A stretch of DNA of 64,000 nucleotides from Microvirga sp052114605 (GCF_052114605.1 NZ_JBFRFB010000001.1:248001-312000); one strand, 5' to 3'; shown: positions 1 to 8,716, counted from the first letter of the stretch. Notes: generated by a model not told the origin, from the letters alone. Program-made: numbers and translations.

Positions 1-1
1 G

Positions 2-856
2 GAATGGGCGTCTCTTATGCAGCGCGTCGGCGTGAAAGGCATTCACATTGCGGAACGCGATACGCAACGCGCGGAAAAGCCGAAGCCCATGGGCGTGTTC
101 GTGAACACTTGGTCGGTGGAAGGCTTCGTGTCGGAAGGCCTGCAGCCCTCCGAACTCGGCTGGGGCGCGCACGAAAAGTGGATTCCTGAGAACGCCCGAA
201 CGCATGAGAAAGGCTGCGGCGCAGCGATCTATCTGCTTCAGCCCGGCGCGAACACACGCGTGCGCAGCTGGTGCCCCACGCCCGGTCCGCAATACGGCTT
301 CCTGGTAACGCACAACGAGGCGATCTCGATCGCCGACTTCTTCACCGTGCGTGAGGACGGCAAGGTCACGTATCGTCCGACCTGTCACTACGCTTATCAT
401 CCTGCGAACGACGCCGTGCTGTCGATGCATGAGATGTTCGGCAATGCCGGACAGTTCCAGGAGAGTCTCCACATCCTAACCGAAGACGAGATCGTCGACG
501 GCATCGACGAGCTCGGCGTGCTGCTCTACGGTCACGACAGGAACGCCTATTGGTATGGCTCTCAACTCTCTATCGAGGAAACCCGCAAGCTCGCGCCTTA
601 CCAGAACGCCACCGGCTTGCAGGTGACTTCCGCCGTGCTTGCGGGCATGGTCTGGGCTCTGGAGAATCCGAAGGCCGGCATCGTGGAGGCCGACGACATC
701 GATTTCCGTCGCTGCCTGGAAGTTCAGATGCCCTATCTCGGATCGGTGGTCGGCGTCTATACGGACTGGACCCCGCTCAGCAACCGCCCCGGCTTCTTCG
801 AAGAGGATATCGACAGCTCCGATCCGTGGCAGTTCCGGAACGTCCTCGTCTCGTAG
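2..856 (+). CDS. hss: Homospermidine synthase, C-terminal part (5' end outside window)
   Basis: The frame is open from base 2 to a TAG at 854-856, so this is the 3' part of a gene cut by the window edge; about 284 residues are visible where the family has roughly 470-480. Homospermidine synthase joins putrescine or spermidine-derived aminobutyl groups into sym-homospermidine, the main polyamine of many alphaproteobacteria, using NAD in the cytosol. Recognisable stretches are VNTWSVEGF, GAAIYLLQPGANTRVRSW, GPQYGFLVTHNEAISIADFF, and the C-terminal LSNRPGFFEEDIDSSDPWQF. The NAD-binding Rossmann part would lie upstream. A methionine at base 17 is in frame but is not a credible start. Identity rests on remembered family sequence and is fairly sure. 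Confidence 0.85.
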   Translation, partial: EWASLMQRVGVKGIHIAERDTQRAEKPKPMGVFVNTWSVEGFVSEGLQPSELGWGAHEKWIPENARTHEKGCGAAIYLLQPGANTRVRSWCPTPGPQYGFLVTHNEAISIADFFTVREDGKVTYRPTCHYAYHPANDAVLSMHEMFGNAGQFQESLHILTEDEIVDGIDELGVLLYGHDRNAYWYGSQLSIEETRKLAPYQNATGLQVTSAVLAGMVWALENPKAGIVEADDIDFRRCLEVQMPYLGSVVGVYTDWTPLSNRPGFFEEDIDSSDPWQFRNVLVS

Positions 857-965
857 AGGTGCCCACAACATCTGCATGCCAAGTCATGATCCGGCCGGTG
901 TCCGCGCCGGGTCATGACGACAGGTTTGGGGGTATCCAGCGCGCTGCCGACCCTGGTCATAAAGA

Positions 966-1055
<90 letters not shown>

Positions 1056-1481
1056 ATAGATCGCCTGAACGTGCTGGCGGCTCAGGGTTCTGTAAGGCCG
1101 TCAGGTCACTCCCGTCAACATATACCGCCGCCATACGTAGCGGGAGCCGTCTCCGGGGCGAGAGAACCTGTCGTTAACCAAGCTTATCTCTATTGAGTCG
1201 AAAGAGCCGCATTTTCAGGCCGCTCTTGAGCCTGAAGCGCAAAAGGCGGCTAAGGCTTTGGTGGATGGGAGATATTTCTCCCTTGAAGTTCCAATCCGGT
1301 CTCCCGTCATTTTCTTATGAATGCGCTTTCTCAAGCGCCCCAATGACCGGGCCGCTAATTTCAATGAGAGGCCAACCTATTGAAATATAAAGGTGAATAC
1401 ATGTTCTTGAAACAATGTTAATGAAAGCATGCCTTTATCATTGACAAGCGGGGCCGTTTAACTTTCCTTTAAGGCGACAAA
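1056..1481. other. Intergenic region upstream of the RlpA-like gene
   Basis: No convincing gene is seen. The stretch falls in GC content from about 1200 on and has a TTGACA hexamer at 1441-1446 that could be a -35 element for the downstream lipoprotein gene. I could not place a good -10 at the usual spacing. A 65-codon open frame at 1193-1390 has no recognisable product and was left out. Confidence 0.4.
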
Positions 1482-1533
1482 AGCACCTTGGCTGGCTAAC
1501 TGGGGCAATTCTGGCCGCCAAGCCTAAGGTGCT
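1482..1533 (+). promoter_or_regulatory. 5' leader hairpin upstream of rlpA
   Basis: AGCACCTT at 1482-1489 pairs perfectly with AAGGTGCT at 1526-1533. The pairing continues inward through GGCTGGC on the left and GCCAAGCC on the right, with a small offset. The purine-rich AAAAGGGG that serves as ribosome-binding site starts two bases after the hairpin, at 1535. The structure has no following T-tract, so it is more likely a leader element acting on translation or mRNA stability than a terminator. This is inference from structure only. Confidence 0.5.
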
Positions 1534-1554
1534 CAAAAGGGGATGCGTAACAAT

Positions 1555-2592
1555 ATGCATTGGAATCGCGCTGAAGCGGCAAAGAGCCTGATGGGAAAGA
1601 TGGCATCTTTCGATCAATCGGCCCTCATTCGCATTGCCGGTGTTACGCTTATCGCCCTGACTGTTGCGAATTGCTCTTCGAATGTGAGGGGCGGCGTCGA
1701 TCCTAAATACGGCGTGAAGGCCAGCCCGCGAGTCGTTGCTGCAGGTCAGCCGGTTCCGAAGGGCGGCGGCCGCGACATGGTCGGTAAGCCCTACACGGTT
1801 GCCGGGCGCACTTACGTTCCCACCGAGACTTCACGCCCGGCCGAGGGTCTGGCGTCCTGGTACGGCTCGAATTTTCATGGCCGCATGACCGCAAACGGCG
1901 AGATCTTCGACCGCGACTCGATCGCGGCCGCCCATACGACGATGCCGCTTCCGAGCTATGCGCGCGTCACCAACTTGCAGAACGGCCATTCCATGATCGT
2001 CCGCGTGAATGATCGTGGACCTTTCCATGGCAATCGCGTCATCGACGTTTCCGAGAAGGCGGCTTCCGCTCTCGGCTTCCAGCGCGCGGGCACCGCCCGC
2101 GTTCGCGTCGAATATGTCGGCCGCGCCTCGACCAATGGCAGCGACGACAGGATTCTTCTGGCGAGCCTGCGCACCGATGGGCAGCCCGCCAGCATGACAA
2201 ATGGCGGCGCTCCGACCATGATCGCCCAGGCGACGCCGCGTCCCGCAGCTCCGCGTCAGGCGATTGGCATCAATGCCTACGAGCCCGAGGATGAGATCGA
2301 GACGGCTCCTATTGCCTCTACTGCTCCTCAGCGCATGGCGTTCAACGAGGGGCCAGCCTCGGTTCCCGCCAGCACTTATGTGCCGCTGCCGCCCGAGCGT
2401 CCGTTCGACCTCGGCACCATTCCTGGCGCTGTCCCTCCGTCGCTCAAGGTCAGCTCCGCATCGCCCAGCACTATATCGCCGGCACGTCCGGTCGTGGCCG
2501 GGCTGTATTATGCATCGCCGGAAGGCGGGCAGGGCGGTTTCCAGAAGACCAGCGCCTTCAGGCCGCTGGATCAATCCAGGTTCGTCCGCTGA
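1555..2592 (+). CDS. rlpA: RlpA-like septal ring lytic transglycosylase, lipoprotein
   Basis: RlpA cleaves naked glycan strands of peptidoglycan at the septum. A lipoprotein signal is visible: hydrophobic LIRIAGVTLIALT, then a VANC lipobox, predicting an outer-membrane lipoprotein facing the periplasm. The double-psi beta-barrel domain follows: GLASWYGSNFHGRMTANGE, then VRVNDRGPFHGNRVIDVS, which carries the catalytic Asp-containing motif. The C-terminal half is Pro/Ala-rich and low complexity, and no SPOR domain is seen. The frame opens at an ATG at 1543, but AAAAGGGG directly abuts that codon with no spacing. I therefore chose the ATG at 1555 (345 residues, 12-base spacing); the difference is four residues. 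A strong hairpin sits just upstream. Confidence 0.8.
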   Translation: MHWNRAEAAKSLMGKMASFDQSALIRIAGVTLIALTVANCSSNVRGGVDPKYGVKASPRVVAAGQPVPKGGGRDMVGKPYTVAGRTYVPTETSRPAEGLASWYGSNFHGRMTANGEIFDRDSIAAAHTTMPLPSYARVTNLQNGHSMIVRVNDRGPFHGNRVIDVSEKAASALGFQRAGTARVRVEYVGRASTNGSDDRILLASLRTDGQPASMTNGGAPTMIAQATPRPAAPRQAIGINAYEPEDEIETAPIASTAPQRMAFNEGPASVPASTYVPLPPERPFDLGTIPGAVPPSLKVSSASPSTISPARPVVAGLYYASPEGGQGGFQKTSAFRPLDQSRFVR

Positions 2593-2713
2593 TCGGCTGA
2601 AGGCCTGCAGACCTCTGTGACCTCGCGCACAGCTTATCGTTCCGTCACGTTGAATTGTCGTTGACGCGCTACAGATTCAGGCTCTCCTAGGGGAAGAGCC
2701 TGGATACCTTACG

Positions 2714-3919
2714 ATGCGTCATACAATGCCTGCCCGACCTTTTACCGCAGCCCTTCTTTTCTGCGGAATTCTTGCATTCCTTCCAGCAAAGACCGCATCA
2801 GCCCAGAGCTTCCAGACATCCGCCCCGACTGCGGTGCTCATGGATGCGGACAGCCATGCCATTCTGTTCGAGAAGAACGCCGATGAACTGACGGCGCCTG
2901 CCAGCATGGCAAAAACCATGACGGCGGAAGTGGTCTTCAGCGAGATCAAGAACGGCCGCCTGAACATGGACAGCATGTTCACCATCTCCGAAAACGCCTG
3001 GAAGAAGGGAGGCGGGGGATCCGGCGGATCGTCCATGTTCGCGCAGGTCAATACCTCCGTGCGCCTTGAAGACCTGCTGCGCGGTCTCATCATCCAGTCC
3101 GGCAACGATGCGGCAATCGCCATCGCTGAGGGCATCGCCGGAACGGAGGAGAACTTCTCCAAAGTCATGAATGAGCGGGCCAAGCAGATTGGCCTGACCA
3201 AATCCACCTTCCGCAATGCGACCGGCTACGGCCATCCAGAGCAGAAAGCGACGGTTCACGACCTCGCCAAGCTCGCCCTCTACATCATTGAGACCTATCC
3301 GGACCTCTACAAGATCTTCGGCGAGCGGGAGTTTACCTGGAACAAGATCCGCCAGCAGAATCGCAACCCCTTGCTGGCCATGGATATAGGCGCAGACGGG
3401 CTCAAGACCGGCAATATCGATGAGTCCGGTTATGGCCTGATCGGGTCCGCCGTCCAGAACGGGCAACGCCTGATCGTGGTGGTCAACGGCCTCAAGACAG
3501 CCAGGGACCGTGCGAATGAATCCCGCAAGCTCCTGGATTGGGGCTTCCGTGCGTTCGACTCGCAGCAACTCTTCGCGGAAGGCCAAGTGGTTGGTGAAGC
3601 CCAGGTCTTCGGCGGCAGCAAGCGCTCTCTGCCGCTTGTGTCCAAGAAGCCTATTCGTGTACTGGTGCCTCGTGGCGATGGAGAGCGGGTGACCGCTCGC
3701 ATCGTCTACACCGGCCCGCTGCGGGCTCCCATCCAAAAGGGAGCCGAGGTGGCCCGGCTTCAGGTCAACCGTGGTGATATGCAGGCGCTCGAAATGCCGC
3801 TCTATGCCAATGAGGACATCCAGGAAGGTACGCTGAGCCAGCGCGCCCTCGATGGTCTGTTGGAATTCAGCACTGGCTGGGTGCGCCGCGCCTTTACGAG
3901 CGTCATCGAAGGAATTTGA
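2714..3919 (+). CDS. dacC: D-alanyl-D-alanine carboxypeptidase (PBP5/6-type, peptidase S11)
   Basis: It removes the terminal D-Ala from peptidoglycan pentapeptides in the periplasm. The 401 residues begin with a signal peptide ending near ASAQS (residues 28-32). The three penicillin-binding motifs are present in order: SMAK (Ser64 nucleophile, Lys67), SGN in IIQSGNDAA, and KTG in DGLKTGNIDESG. A PBP5-type C-terminal beta domain follows. The end (GWVRRAFTSVIEGI) looks like the amphipathic membrane anchor of this family. The stop overlaps the tmk start by one base (TGATG), so the two are translationally coupled, and holB follows. The symbol follows the usual name in rhizobia; dacA, dacC and dacF are not distinguishable from sequence alone. 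Confidence 0.88.
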   Translation: MRHTMPARPFTAALLFCGILAFLPAKTASAQSFQTSAPTAVLMDADSHAILFEKNADELTAPASMAKTMTAEVVFSEIKNGRLNMDSMFTISENAWKKGGGGSGGSSMFAQVNTSVRLEDLLRGLIIQSGNDAAIAIAEGIAGTEENFSKVMNERAKQIGLTKSTFRNATGYGHPEQKATVHDLAKLALYIIETYPDLYKIFGEREFTWNKIRQQNRNPLLAMDIGADGLKTGNIDESGYGLIGSAVQNGQRLIVVVNGLKTARDRANESRKLLDWGFRAFDSQQLFAEGQVVGEAQVFGGSKRSLPLVSKKPIRVLVPRGDGERVTARIVYTGPLRAPIQKGAEVARLQVNRGDMQALEMPLYANEDIQEGTLSQRALDGLLEFSTGWVRRAFTSVIEGI

Positions 3920-4593
3920 TGGCAGGACGGTTCATTACGTTCGAAGGCGGGGAGGGCGCAGGCAAGTCGACCCAGATCGGCAGGCTCAAAGGTCGGCTGG
4001 AGCAGCTCTCGCAGCAAGTCCTTGTCACGCGGGAGCCTGGGGGCTCGCCCTATGCGGAGGAAATCCGCGCCTTCATTCTCGGCGGGCATGCCAAGAGCCT
4101 CGGCACTTTTGCGGAAGCCCTGCTTTTCGCCGCCGCCCGCATCGACCACCTGGACAAGACCATCGTTCCGGCTCTCAAGAACGGCACCCATGTGCTGTGC
4201 GACCGCTTCGCGGATTCCACTCGCGCTTATCAGGGCTCGTCCGGAAATATCGATCCGGCTCTCATCGACCGGCTGGAGCGCGTAGCCCTGGCGGGCACCA
4301 GGCCCGATCTTACCTTCATTCTCGATCTTCCCGCCGAAACCGGCCTTGCCCGCGCGAGCGAGCGGGCCGCACAAAAAGGCGAGAGGGCTGATCGGTTCGA
4401 GGGTGAGGCCCTCTCCTTCCACCAGAATCTGCGCCAAGCGTTCCTGGCCATCGCTCGCACACACCCGGAGCGCTGCGCCGTTATCAATGCCGACCAATCG
4501 GCGGACGAGGTGGAGGCCGCCATCTGGGCAACTCTGCGCGAGCGGCTGCCTGAGCTGACCAAGACGACCGAGAGGCCGCTCGATGTCGCGTGA
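3919..4593 (+). CDS. tmk: Thymidylate kinase
   Basis: It phosphorylates dTMP to dTDP with ATP, a cytosolic step in dTTP supply. The 224 residues match the family length. Seen in order are the P-loop FEGGEGAGKSTQ near the N-terminus, the DR(F) motif in LCDRFADSTRAYQG, and a lid region with ASERAAQKGERADRFE. A TTG three bases upstream (3916) also opens the frame, but the ATG at 3919 fits the family start MAGRFITFEGG. It overlaps the carboxypeptidase stop by one base and its 3' end overlaps holB by 11 bases, so the three genes form a coupled operon. Confidence 0.95.
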   Translation: MAGRFITFEGGEGAGKSTQIGRLKGRLEQLSQQVLVTREPGGSPYAEEIRAFILGGHAKSLGTFAEALLFAAARIDHLDKTIVPALKNGTHVLCDRFADSTRAYQGSSGNIDPALIDRLERVALAGTRPDLTFILDLPAETGLARASERAAQKGERADRFEGEALSFHQNLRQAFLAIARTHPERCAVINADQSADEVEAAIWATLRERLPELTKTTERPLDVA

Positions 4594-5644
4594 TGTTGAG
4601 GCTGTCGAGCCGGATCAGCTCGAGGGTGCGCCGCATCCCCGGGATCAGTTCGCTTTTTTCGGCCATCAGGAGGGCGAGGCGGCTTTCCTTGAGGGCCTTC
4701 GTTCGGGCCGGCTTCATCACGCCTGGCTGATCGGCGGTCCTCAAGGGATCGGCAAGGCGACGCTCGCTTATCGCGTCGCCCGCACGGTTCTCGACCCTAA
4801 AAAGACGAACGATTCCTCCATCGGCAGCCTGGACATCTCGCCGGACGCCCCCTCCGCGCGCCAGCTCTCGGCGCTCTCCCATCCGAACTTCGCGATCCTT
4901 CGGCGGGCTCCCGCCACCGACAAGAAGGCCGCTTCGACCACGATTCCCGTCGACGCCGTCCGCAAGGCGCTCAACATGTTCGGCTCGACCGCTGCCGATG
5001 GCGGCTACCGGGTCTGCATCGTTGACAGTGCCGAGGACCTGACGATCTCCAGCGCCAACGCGCTGCTCAAGGTCATCGAGGAGCCGCCGCCGCGCTCGTT
5101 ATTTCTCATCGTCAGTCACGCCCCGCAAAGGGTGTTGCCGACGATCCGCTCCCGGTGCCGTCGGTTGCTGCTGCGCCCCTTGGCCGATTCCGACATCAAG
5201 GCGGTGATCGGCTCCCTGGGCGAGCCCTGGGCAGACAGCCCCGAGCATCTGGTCGATCAGGCGCTCGCTTATGGCGAAGGTTCCGTGCAGCGAACCCTCG
5301 AACTTCTGGACGAGGACAAGGTCGCCTTCATCGGCCAAATCACCCGGCTTCTGGACGGCTTGCCGCGTGCGGATACCAAGCAGGTCTTTGCTCTGGCCGA
5401 AGCCCTCGCCAAGCGGGATGCTGATGACAGCTATGAGCTCGCGCTGGAGACAGTCGAACGTTGGGTCTCAGGGCGGCTGCATCAGCAGGCAAGCCTAGGG
5501 GCGGCACGCCTTGCGCCTTTGGTGGAGGTGTGTGAGAAGATCAGCCGTTCGGCGCGCGAGATCGACGTGTTCAACCTCGACCGCCGGCCCTTCATCCTCA
5601 CGCTGTTCGACGATCTGGCCGACGCGGTTCGGCGGACAACCTGA
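4583..5644 (+). CDS. holB: DNA polymerase III, delta' subunit
   Basis: It is the clamp-loader stator subunit that, with gamma/tau and delta, places the beta clamp on primed DNA. The 353-residue protein has an AAA+ core with a P-loop-like IGGPQGIGKATLAYRVAR near residue 52, and SRC in TIRSRCRRL, the sensor/arginine-finger signature of clamp loaders. NALLKVIEEPPP is highly typical. It overlaps the tmk end by 11 bases. The tmk-holB-metG(-tatD-MBL) order is common in alphaproteobacteria, which supports the assignment; here it is interrupted between metG and tatD. Confidence 0.93.
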   Translation: MSRDVEAVEPDQLEGAPHPRDQFAFFGHQEGEAAFLEGLRSGRLHHAWLIGGPQGIGKATLAYRVARTVLDPKKTNDSSIGSLDISPDAPSARQLSALSHPNFAILRRAPATDKKAASTTIPVDAVRKALNMFGSTAADGGYRVCIVDSAEDLTISSANALLKVIEEPPPRSLFLIVSHAPQRVLPTIRSRCRRLLLRPLADSDIKAVIGSLGEPWADSPEHLVDQALAYGEGSVQRTLELLDEDKVAFIGQITRLLDGLPRADTKQVFALAEALAKRDADDSYELALETVERWVSGRLHQQASLGAARLAPLVEVCEKISRSAREIDVFNLDRRPFILTLFDDLADAVRRTT

Positions 5645-5698
5645 CCTTGCGGCACTTGAGTGAAGGTTTGCATGAATTCAAGCGTTTAGGGATTCGAC

Positions 5699-7249
5699 AT
5701 GGCCGACAAACAGAAATTCTATATCACCACGGCTATCTCCTATCCGAACGGGGCGCCCCATATCGGCCACGCCTATGAGGTCGTTGCCTCGGATGCGATT
5801 GCGCGCTTCAAGCGTATCGACGGCTATGATGTGTTCTTCATGACAGGCACGGACGAGCACGGCCTGAAAATCCAGCAGACGGCGGACAAGAACAACACGA
5901 CGCCCAAGGCCTTCGTCGACGAAATGGCGGCCAAGTTCCGGGCCATGGCCGATCGCCTGGACTGCTCCTATGACCGGTTCATCCGTACGACGGATGCCGA
6001 TCATCTGCCTTCGACCCAGGAACTCTGGCGCCGGATGCAGGAAAAGGGCGACATCTATCTCTCCAAGTATTCCGGCTGGTACTCTGTGCGGGACGAGGCC
6101 TATTACGATGAGAGCGAGCTTACCAAGCAGCCGGATGGTTCCTGGCGCGCGCCCACGGGCACGCCCGTCGAATGGATCGAGGAGGAGAGCTATTTCTTCC
6201 GCCTCTCGGCCTATCAGGACCGCCTGCTCGCCCATTACGAGGCGAACCCGGATTTCATCAGCCCGGAAACCCGGCGCAATGAGATCACCAGCTTCGTACG
6301 TTCCGGCCTTCAGGACCTCTCGATCAGCCGCACGACCTTCAACTGGGGCCTGCCGGTGCCGGGTGATCCGAAGCACGTGATGTATGTGTGGATCGACGCG
6401 CTCAACAATTACATGACCGGCTGCGGCTTCCCGAACGAGAATGACCCGCGCTGGCAATACTGGCCCGCCGACGTTCACATCATCGGCAAGGACATCGTGC
6501 GCTTCCACACGGTCTATTGGCCCGCCTTCCTGATGTCGGCGGAGTTGCCGCTGCCGAAGCGTGTCTTCGGCCACGGCTTCCTGCTCAACAAGGGAGAGAA
6601 GATGTCGAAGTCGGTCGGCAACGTGGTCGATCCCTTCGACCTCGCCGACACCTACGGCGTCGATCAGATCCGCTACTTCTTCATGCGCGAAGTGCCATTC
6701 GGACAGGACGGCAACTACTCGCACGAGGCTATCGTCAACCGCATCAACGCGGATCTGGCCAACGACCTCGGCAACCTCGCGCAGCGCTCCCTGTCGATGA
6801 TCGGCAAGAACTGCGACGGTGCGGTTCCACAGCCCGGCGAGTTCACTCAGGCCGATCAGGACATGCTCTGGCTGGCAGATGCCCTGCCGGAGAAGGCGAG
6901 GGCAGCGATGAAGGACTTCTCCCTCCACACGACGCTGGCCGAAATCTGGGCCGTCGTCGCCGAGGCGAACCGCTATTTCGCCTCGCAGGAGCCTTGGATC
7001 CTGCGCAAGACCGATCCTGCCCGAATGAACACCGTGCTCTACGTGACAGCCGAGGTTCTCCGAGCGGTGGGTATCCTGGCGCAGCCCTTCGTGCCGAATG
7101 CCGCCGCCAAGCTTCTCGATCTTTTGGCCATTGCGCCCGAGGGCAGGGGGCTAGCTGCCGTCGGTCCGGAGAAGCGCCTTGTCGCAGGAACGACCCTTCC
7201 GCAACCTGCCCCGATTTTCCCGCGTTATATCGAGGCGGAGGCCGAATAA
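5699..7249 (+). CDS. metG: Methionyl-tRNA synthetase
   Basis: It charges tRNA-Met with methionine. It is a class I synthetase of 516 residues. The HIGH motif is seen in SYPNGAPHIGHAYE close to the N-terminus and the KMSKS motif in NKGEKMSKSVGN near residue 300, followed by an anticodon-binding helical domain. In the connective peptide (YSVRDEAYYDESELTKQ) I see no CxxC zinc knuckles, and there is no C-terminal tRNA-binding (EMAP) domain, so it is the short metal-free type. The last 86 bases of the gene and 18 bases beyond are duplicated 1.45 kb downstream. Confidence 0.96.
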   Translation: MADKQKFYITTAISYPNGAPHIGHAYEVVASDAIARFKRIDGYDVFFMTGTDEHGLKIQQTADKNNTTPKAFVDEMAAKFRAMADRLDCSYDRFIRTTDADHLPSTQELWRRMQEKGDIYLSKYSGWYSVRDEAYYDESELTKQPDGSWRAPTGTPVEWIEEESYFFRLSAYQDRLLAHYEANPDFISPETRRNEITSFVRSGLQDLSISRTTFNWGLPVPGDPKHVMYVWIDALNNYMTGCGFPNENDPRWQYWPADVHIIGKDIVRFHTVYWPAFLMSAELPLPKRVFGHGFLLNKGEKMSKSVGNVVDPFDLADTYGVDQIRYFFMREVPFGQDGNYSHEAIVNRINADLANDLGNLAQRSLSMIGKNCDGAVPQPGEFTQADQDMLWLADALPEKARAAMKDFSLHTTLAEIWAVVAEANRYFASQEPWILRKTDPARMNTVLYVTAEVLRAVGILAQPFVPNAAAKLLDLLAIAPEGRGLAAVGPEKRLVAGTTLPQPAPIFPRYIEAEAE

Positions 7250-7267
7250 CGCTTCCGCTTTGATCGG
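7164..7267 (+). repeat. Direct repeat, copy 1 (metG 3' end)
   Basis: 104 bases covering the last 86 bases of metG including its TAA, plus 18 bases downstream. They recur at 8612-8716 with a single one-base insertion (an extra A) as the only difference. Beyond 7267 the two copies diverge completely. Copy 1 retains the intact metG reading frame. Confidence 0.97.
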
Positions 7268-7836
7268 TCGCATAGAAGCGGCAAAAGAATATTTTCTGTA
7301 GCTTCGTTGACGATGGTTAGATTGGCGGCGCGCTATGCCGACGACCAGTCTCATCAAGGTTTAGGAAACGAGATTTGCCTGGCTCGTCAATGATAGCACG
7401 ATCCATCTCAAAACAGCCTGTTCAGAGAAATTGGCGAAAGAGGGGGTGATCGAGGCCAGTGAGTTTTTACTGGCATTAAGACGCATGACCAATGCGGTCG
7501 GCCCATCTAAAAAAAATTGGGCCTTGTGCTATAATAAAAGTGGAGCTGGCAGATAAGATCAGGACTGCAAGTTTCTTCAAATATTTAACGATGACTACCA
7601 AAACTTGTGCCCTAAACTTAGAAAATTCGTCAAACAGTGAAAATTTACATGGACTGCAAACTTTCAATGTCAGGTACATAGGCAACCAAAGCTTGCACTA
7701 TGACACGCGTCTGAACTGGTCTGCCAAAACGTCGCGCATGTTGTAACAGATAATGCTTGCCGTTAGGGCAAGAATTATTTAATCGAATCATGTTACTCAG
7801 TTGCTATATAGCGACCATGAATAAGGTAGGACCAGT
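7268..7836. other. AT-rich intergenic segment before the small RTX gene
   Basis: Nothing recognisable as a gene. Base composition is clearly below the flanks: the 60 bases 7561-7620 have 21 G+C against well over 60% in the core genes. There is a short CTTGCC...GGCAAG hairpin around 7755-7771. A possible ribosome-binding AAGGTAGGA lies just before the start at 7837. An 84-codon frame at 7492-7746 has no detectable family features and was rejected. Confidence 0.5.
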
Positions 7837-8583
7837 ATGGCCAAGATCAGAATCCCGACAACCCCGCCGTTCCCGACAACGCCTGAAGAAATCACACAGG
7901 CCATGAATACTCCCGGAGATGACGTTATCTCGGGTACGGTCGCGCTCTTTATGGATTCGACCCCTTTCACAATCGATCTATCGAATCTTCAGCCTCAGTA
8001 TACGGGCTCGGGCGTCGACACTTTTGCGCAGGGTATAATTACTGTTTTCACCGGCAATGGAAATGATGCCATCACGGGCAATGGTAATGACAATTTCATC
8101 ATGGCTCAAGGTGGCAGTGACAAGGTTTCTGGCGGCGCTGGAAATGACGTTCTATTGGGCGGAGAGGGCATAGACACCCTTGATGGTGGTGATGGAAGCG
8201 ATTTCCTGATGGCCGATTTCGGCAAAGATGTGCTCACCGGCGGCAAGGGTAAGGATTACTTCACGTTCATTGCCAAGCCCGCGAAAGGTGCAAACAGCGC
8301 CAAGATTACGGACTTTACTGTTAAGGAGGACAAGATTCTCCTGGCGAAAAGCGTGTTCAAGAAGGCCATGAGCGACAAGGGCGTCTTAAAGGCGGATAAC
8401 TTCTATAAAGGCGTCGGTGCCACACAGGGTAAGGATAAAAACGACCATATCATTTTCGATACCCGAAGCGGCAAGTTGTATTACGATGCCGACGGAGTCG
8501 GTGGTCAAAAGGCGGAGCTGTTCGCGCAGCTGACCAAGAACAAGACCCTAGCAAGCCTGTCTCATAAGGATTTCTATATCTAG
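7837..8583 (+). CDS. Small RTX-type calcium-binding protein, likely type I secreted
   Basis: 248 residues with no N-terminal signal peptide. Glycine/aspartate-rich nonapeptide repeats of the RTX type run over about residues 72-140 (GNGNDAITGNGND, GGAGNDVLLGGEGIDTLDGGDG, GGKGKDYF). They should bind Ca2+ and fold into a parallel beta-roll outside the cell. The C-terminal about 100 residues (AKITDFTVKEDKI ... GKDKNDHIIFD ... LYYDADGVGG ... KDFYI) match the same module at the end of the 742-residue RTX protein of this window, and are typical of type I secretion signals. The N-terminal about 70 residues are unrecognised. The gene lies inside the inserted segment bracketed by the metG repeat. Function outside the cell is unknown. 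Confidence 0.82.
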   Translation: MAKIRIPTTPPFPTTPEEITQAMNTPGDDVISGTVALFMDSTPFTIDLSNLQPQYTGSGVDTFAQGIITVFTGNGNDAITGNGNDNFIMAQGGSDKVSGGAGNDVLLGGEGIDTLDGGDGSDFLMADFGKDVLTGGKGKDYFTFIAKPAKGANSAKITDFTVKEDKILLAKSVFKKAMSDKGVLKADNFYKGVGATQGKDKNDHIIFDTRSGKLYYDADGVGGQKAELFAQLTKNKTLASLSHKDFYI

Positions 8584-8611
8584 ACAGCATCGTTTTTGCG
8601 GGCTGACATCA

Positions 8612-8716
8612 GTCCGGAGAAGCGCCTTGTCGCAAGGAACGACCCTTCCGCAACCTGCCCCGATTTTCCCGCGTTATATCGAGGCGGAGGCCGAATAACG
8701 CTTCCGCTTTGATCGG
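8612..8716 (+). repeat. Direct repeat, copy 2 (metG 3' end duplicate)
   Basis: 105 bases identical to 7164-7267 except for one extra A in GTCGCAAGGAACG. The extra base throws the metG-derived codons out of frame, so this copy is non-coding. Two further bases upstream (TC at 8609-8610) also match. This copy runs directly into the leader hairpin of the glycosidase gene, which suggests that it is the original metG-glycosidase junction. Confidence 0.97.

Noticed and set aside
1193..1390. 65-codon frame in the region before rlpA
   Set aside because: No ribosome-binding sequence of note, no family features, and it lies in a falling-GC intergenic stretch.
5678..6928. 416-codon minus-strand frame opposite metG
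   Set aside because: Antisense shadow; metG is unambiguous on the plus strand.
7492..7746. 84-codon frame inside the inserted RTX segment
   Set aside because: AT-rich, no recognisable domain and no convincing start signal; a frame on the other strand is equally open.
8612..8698. Copy 2 of the metG end as a metG pseudogene fragment
   Set aside because: It is a duplicated 3' tail made by the insertion, not a decayed gene; recorded as a repeat.
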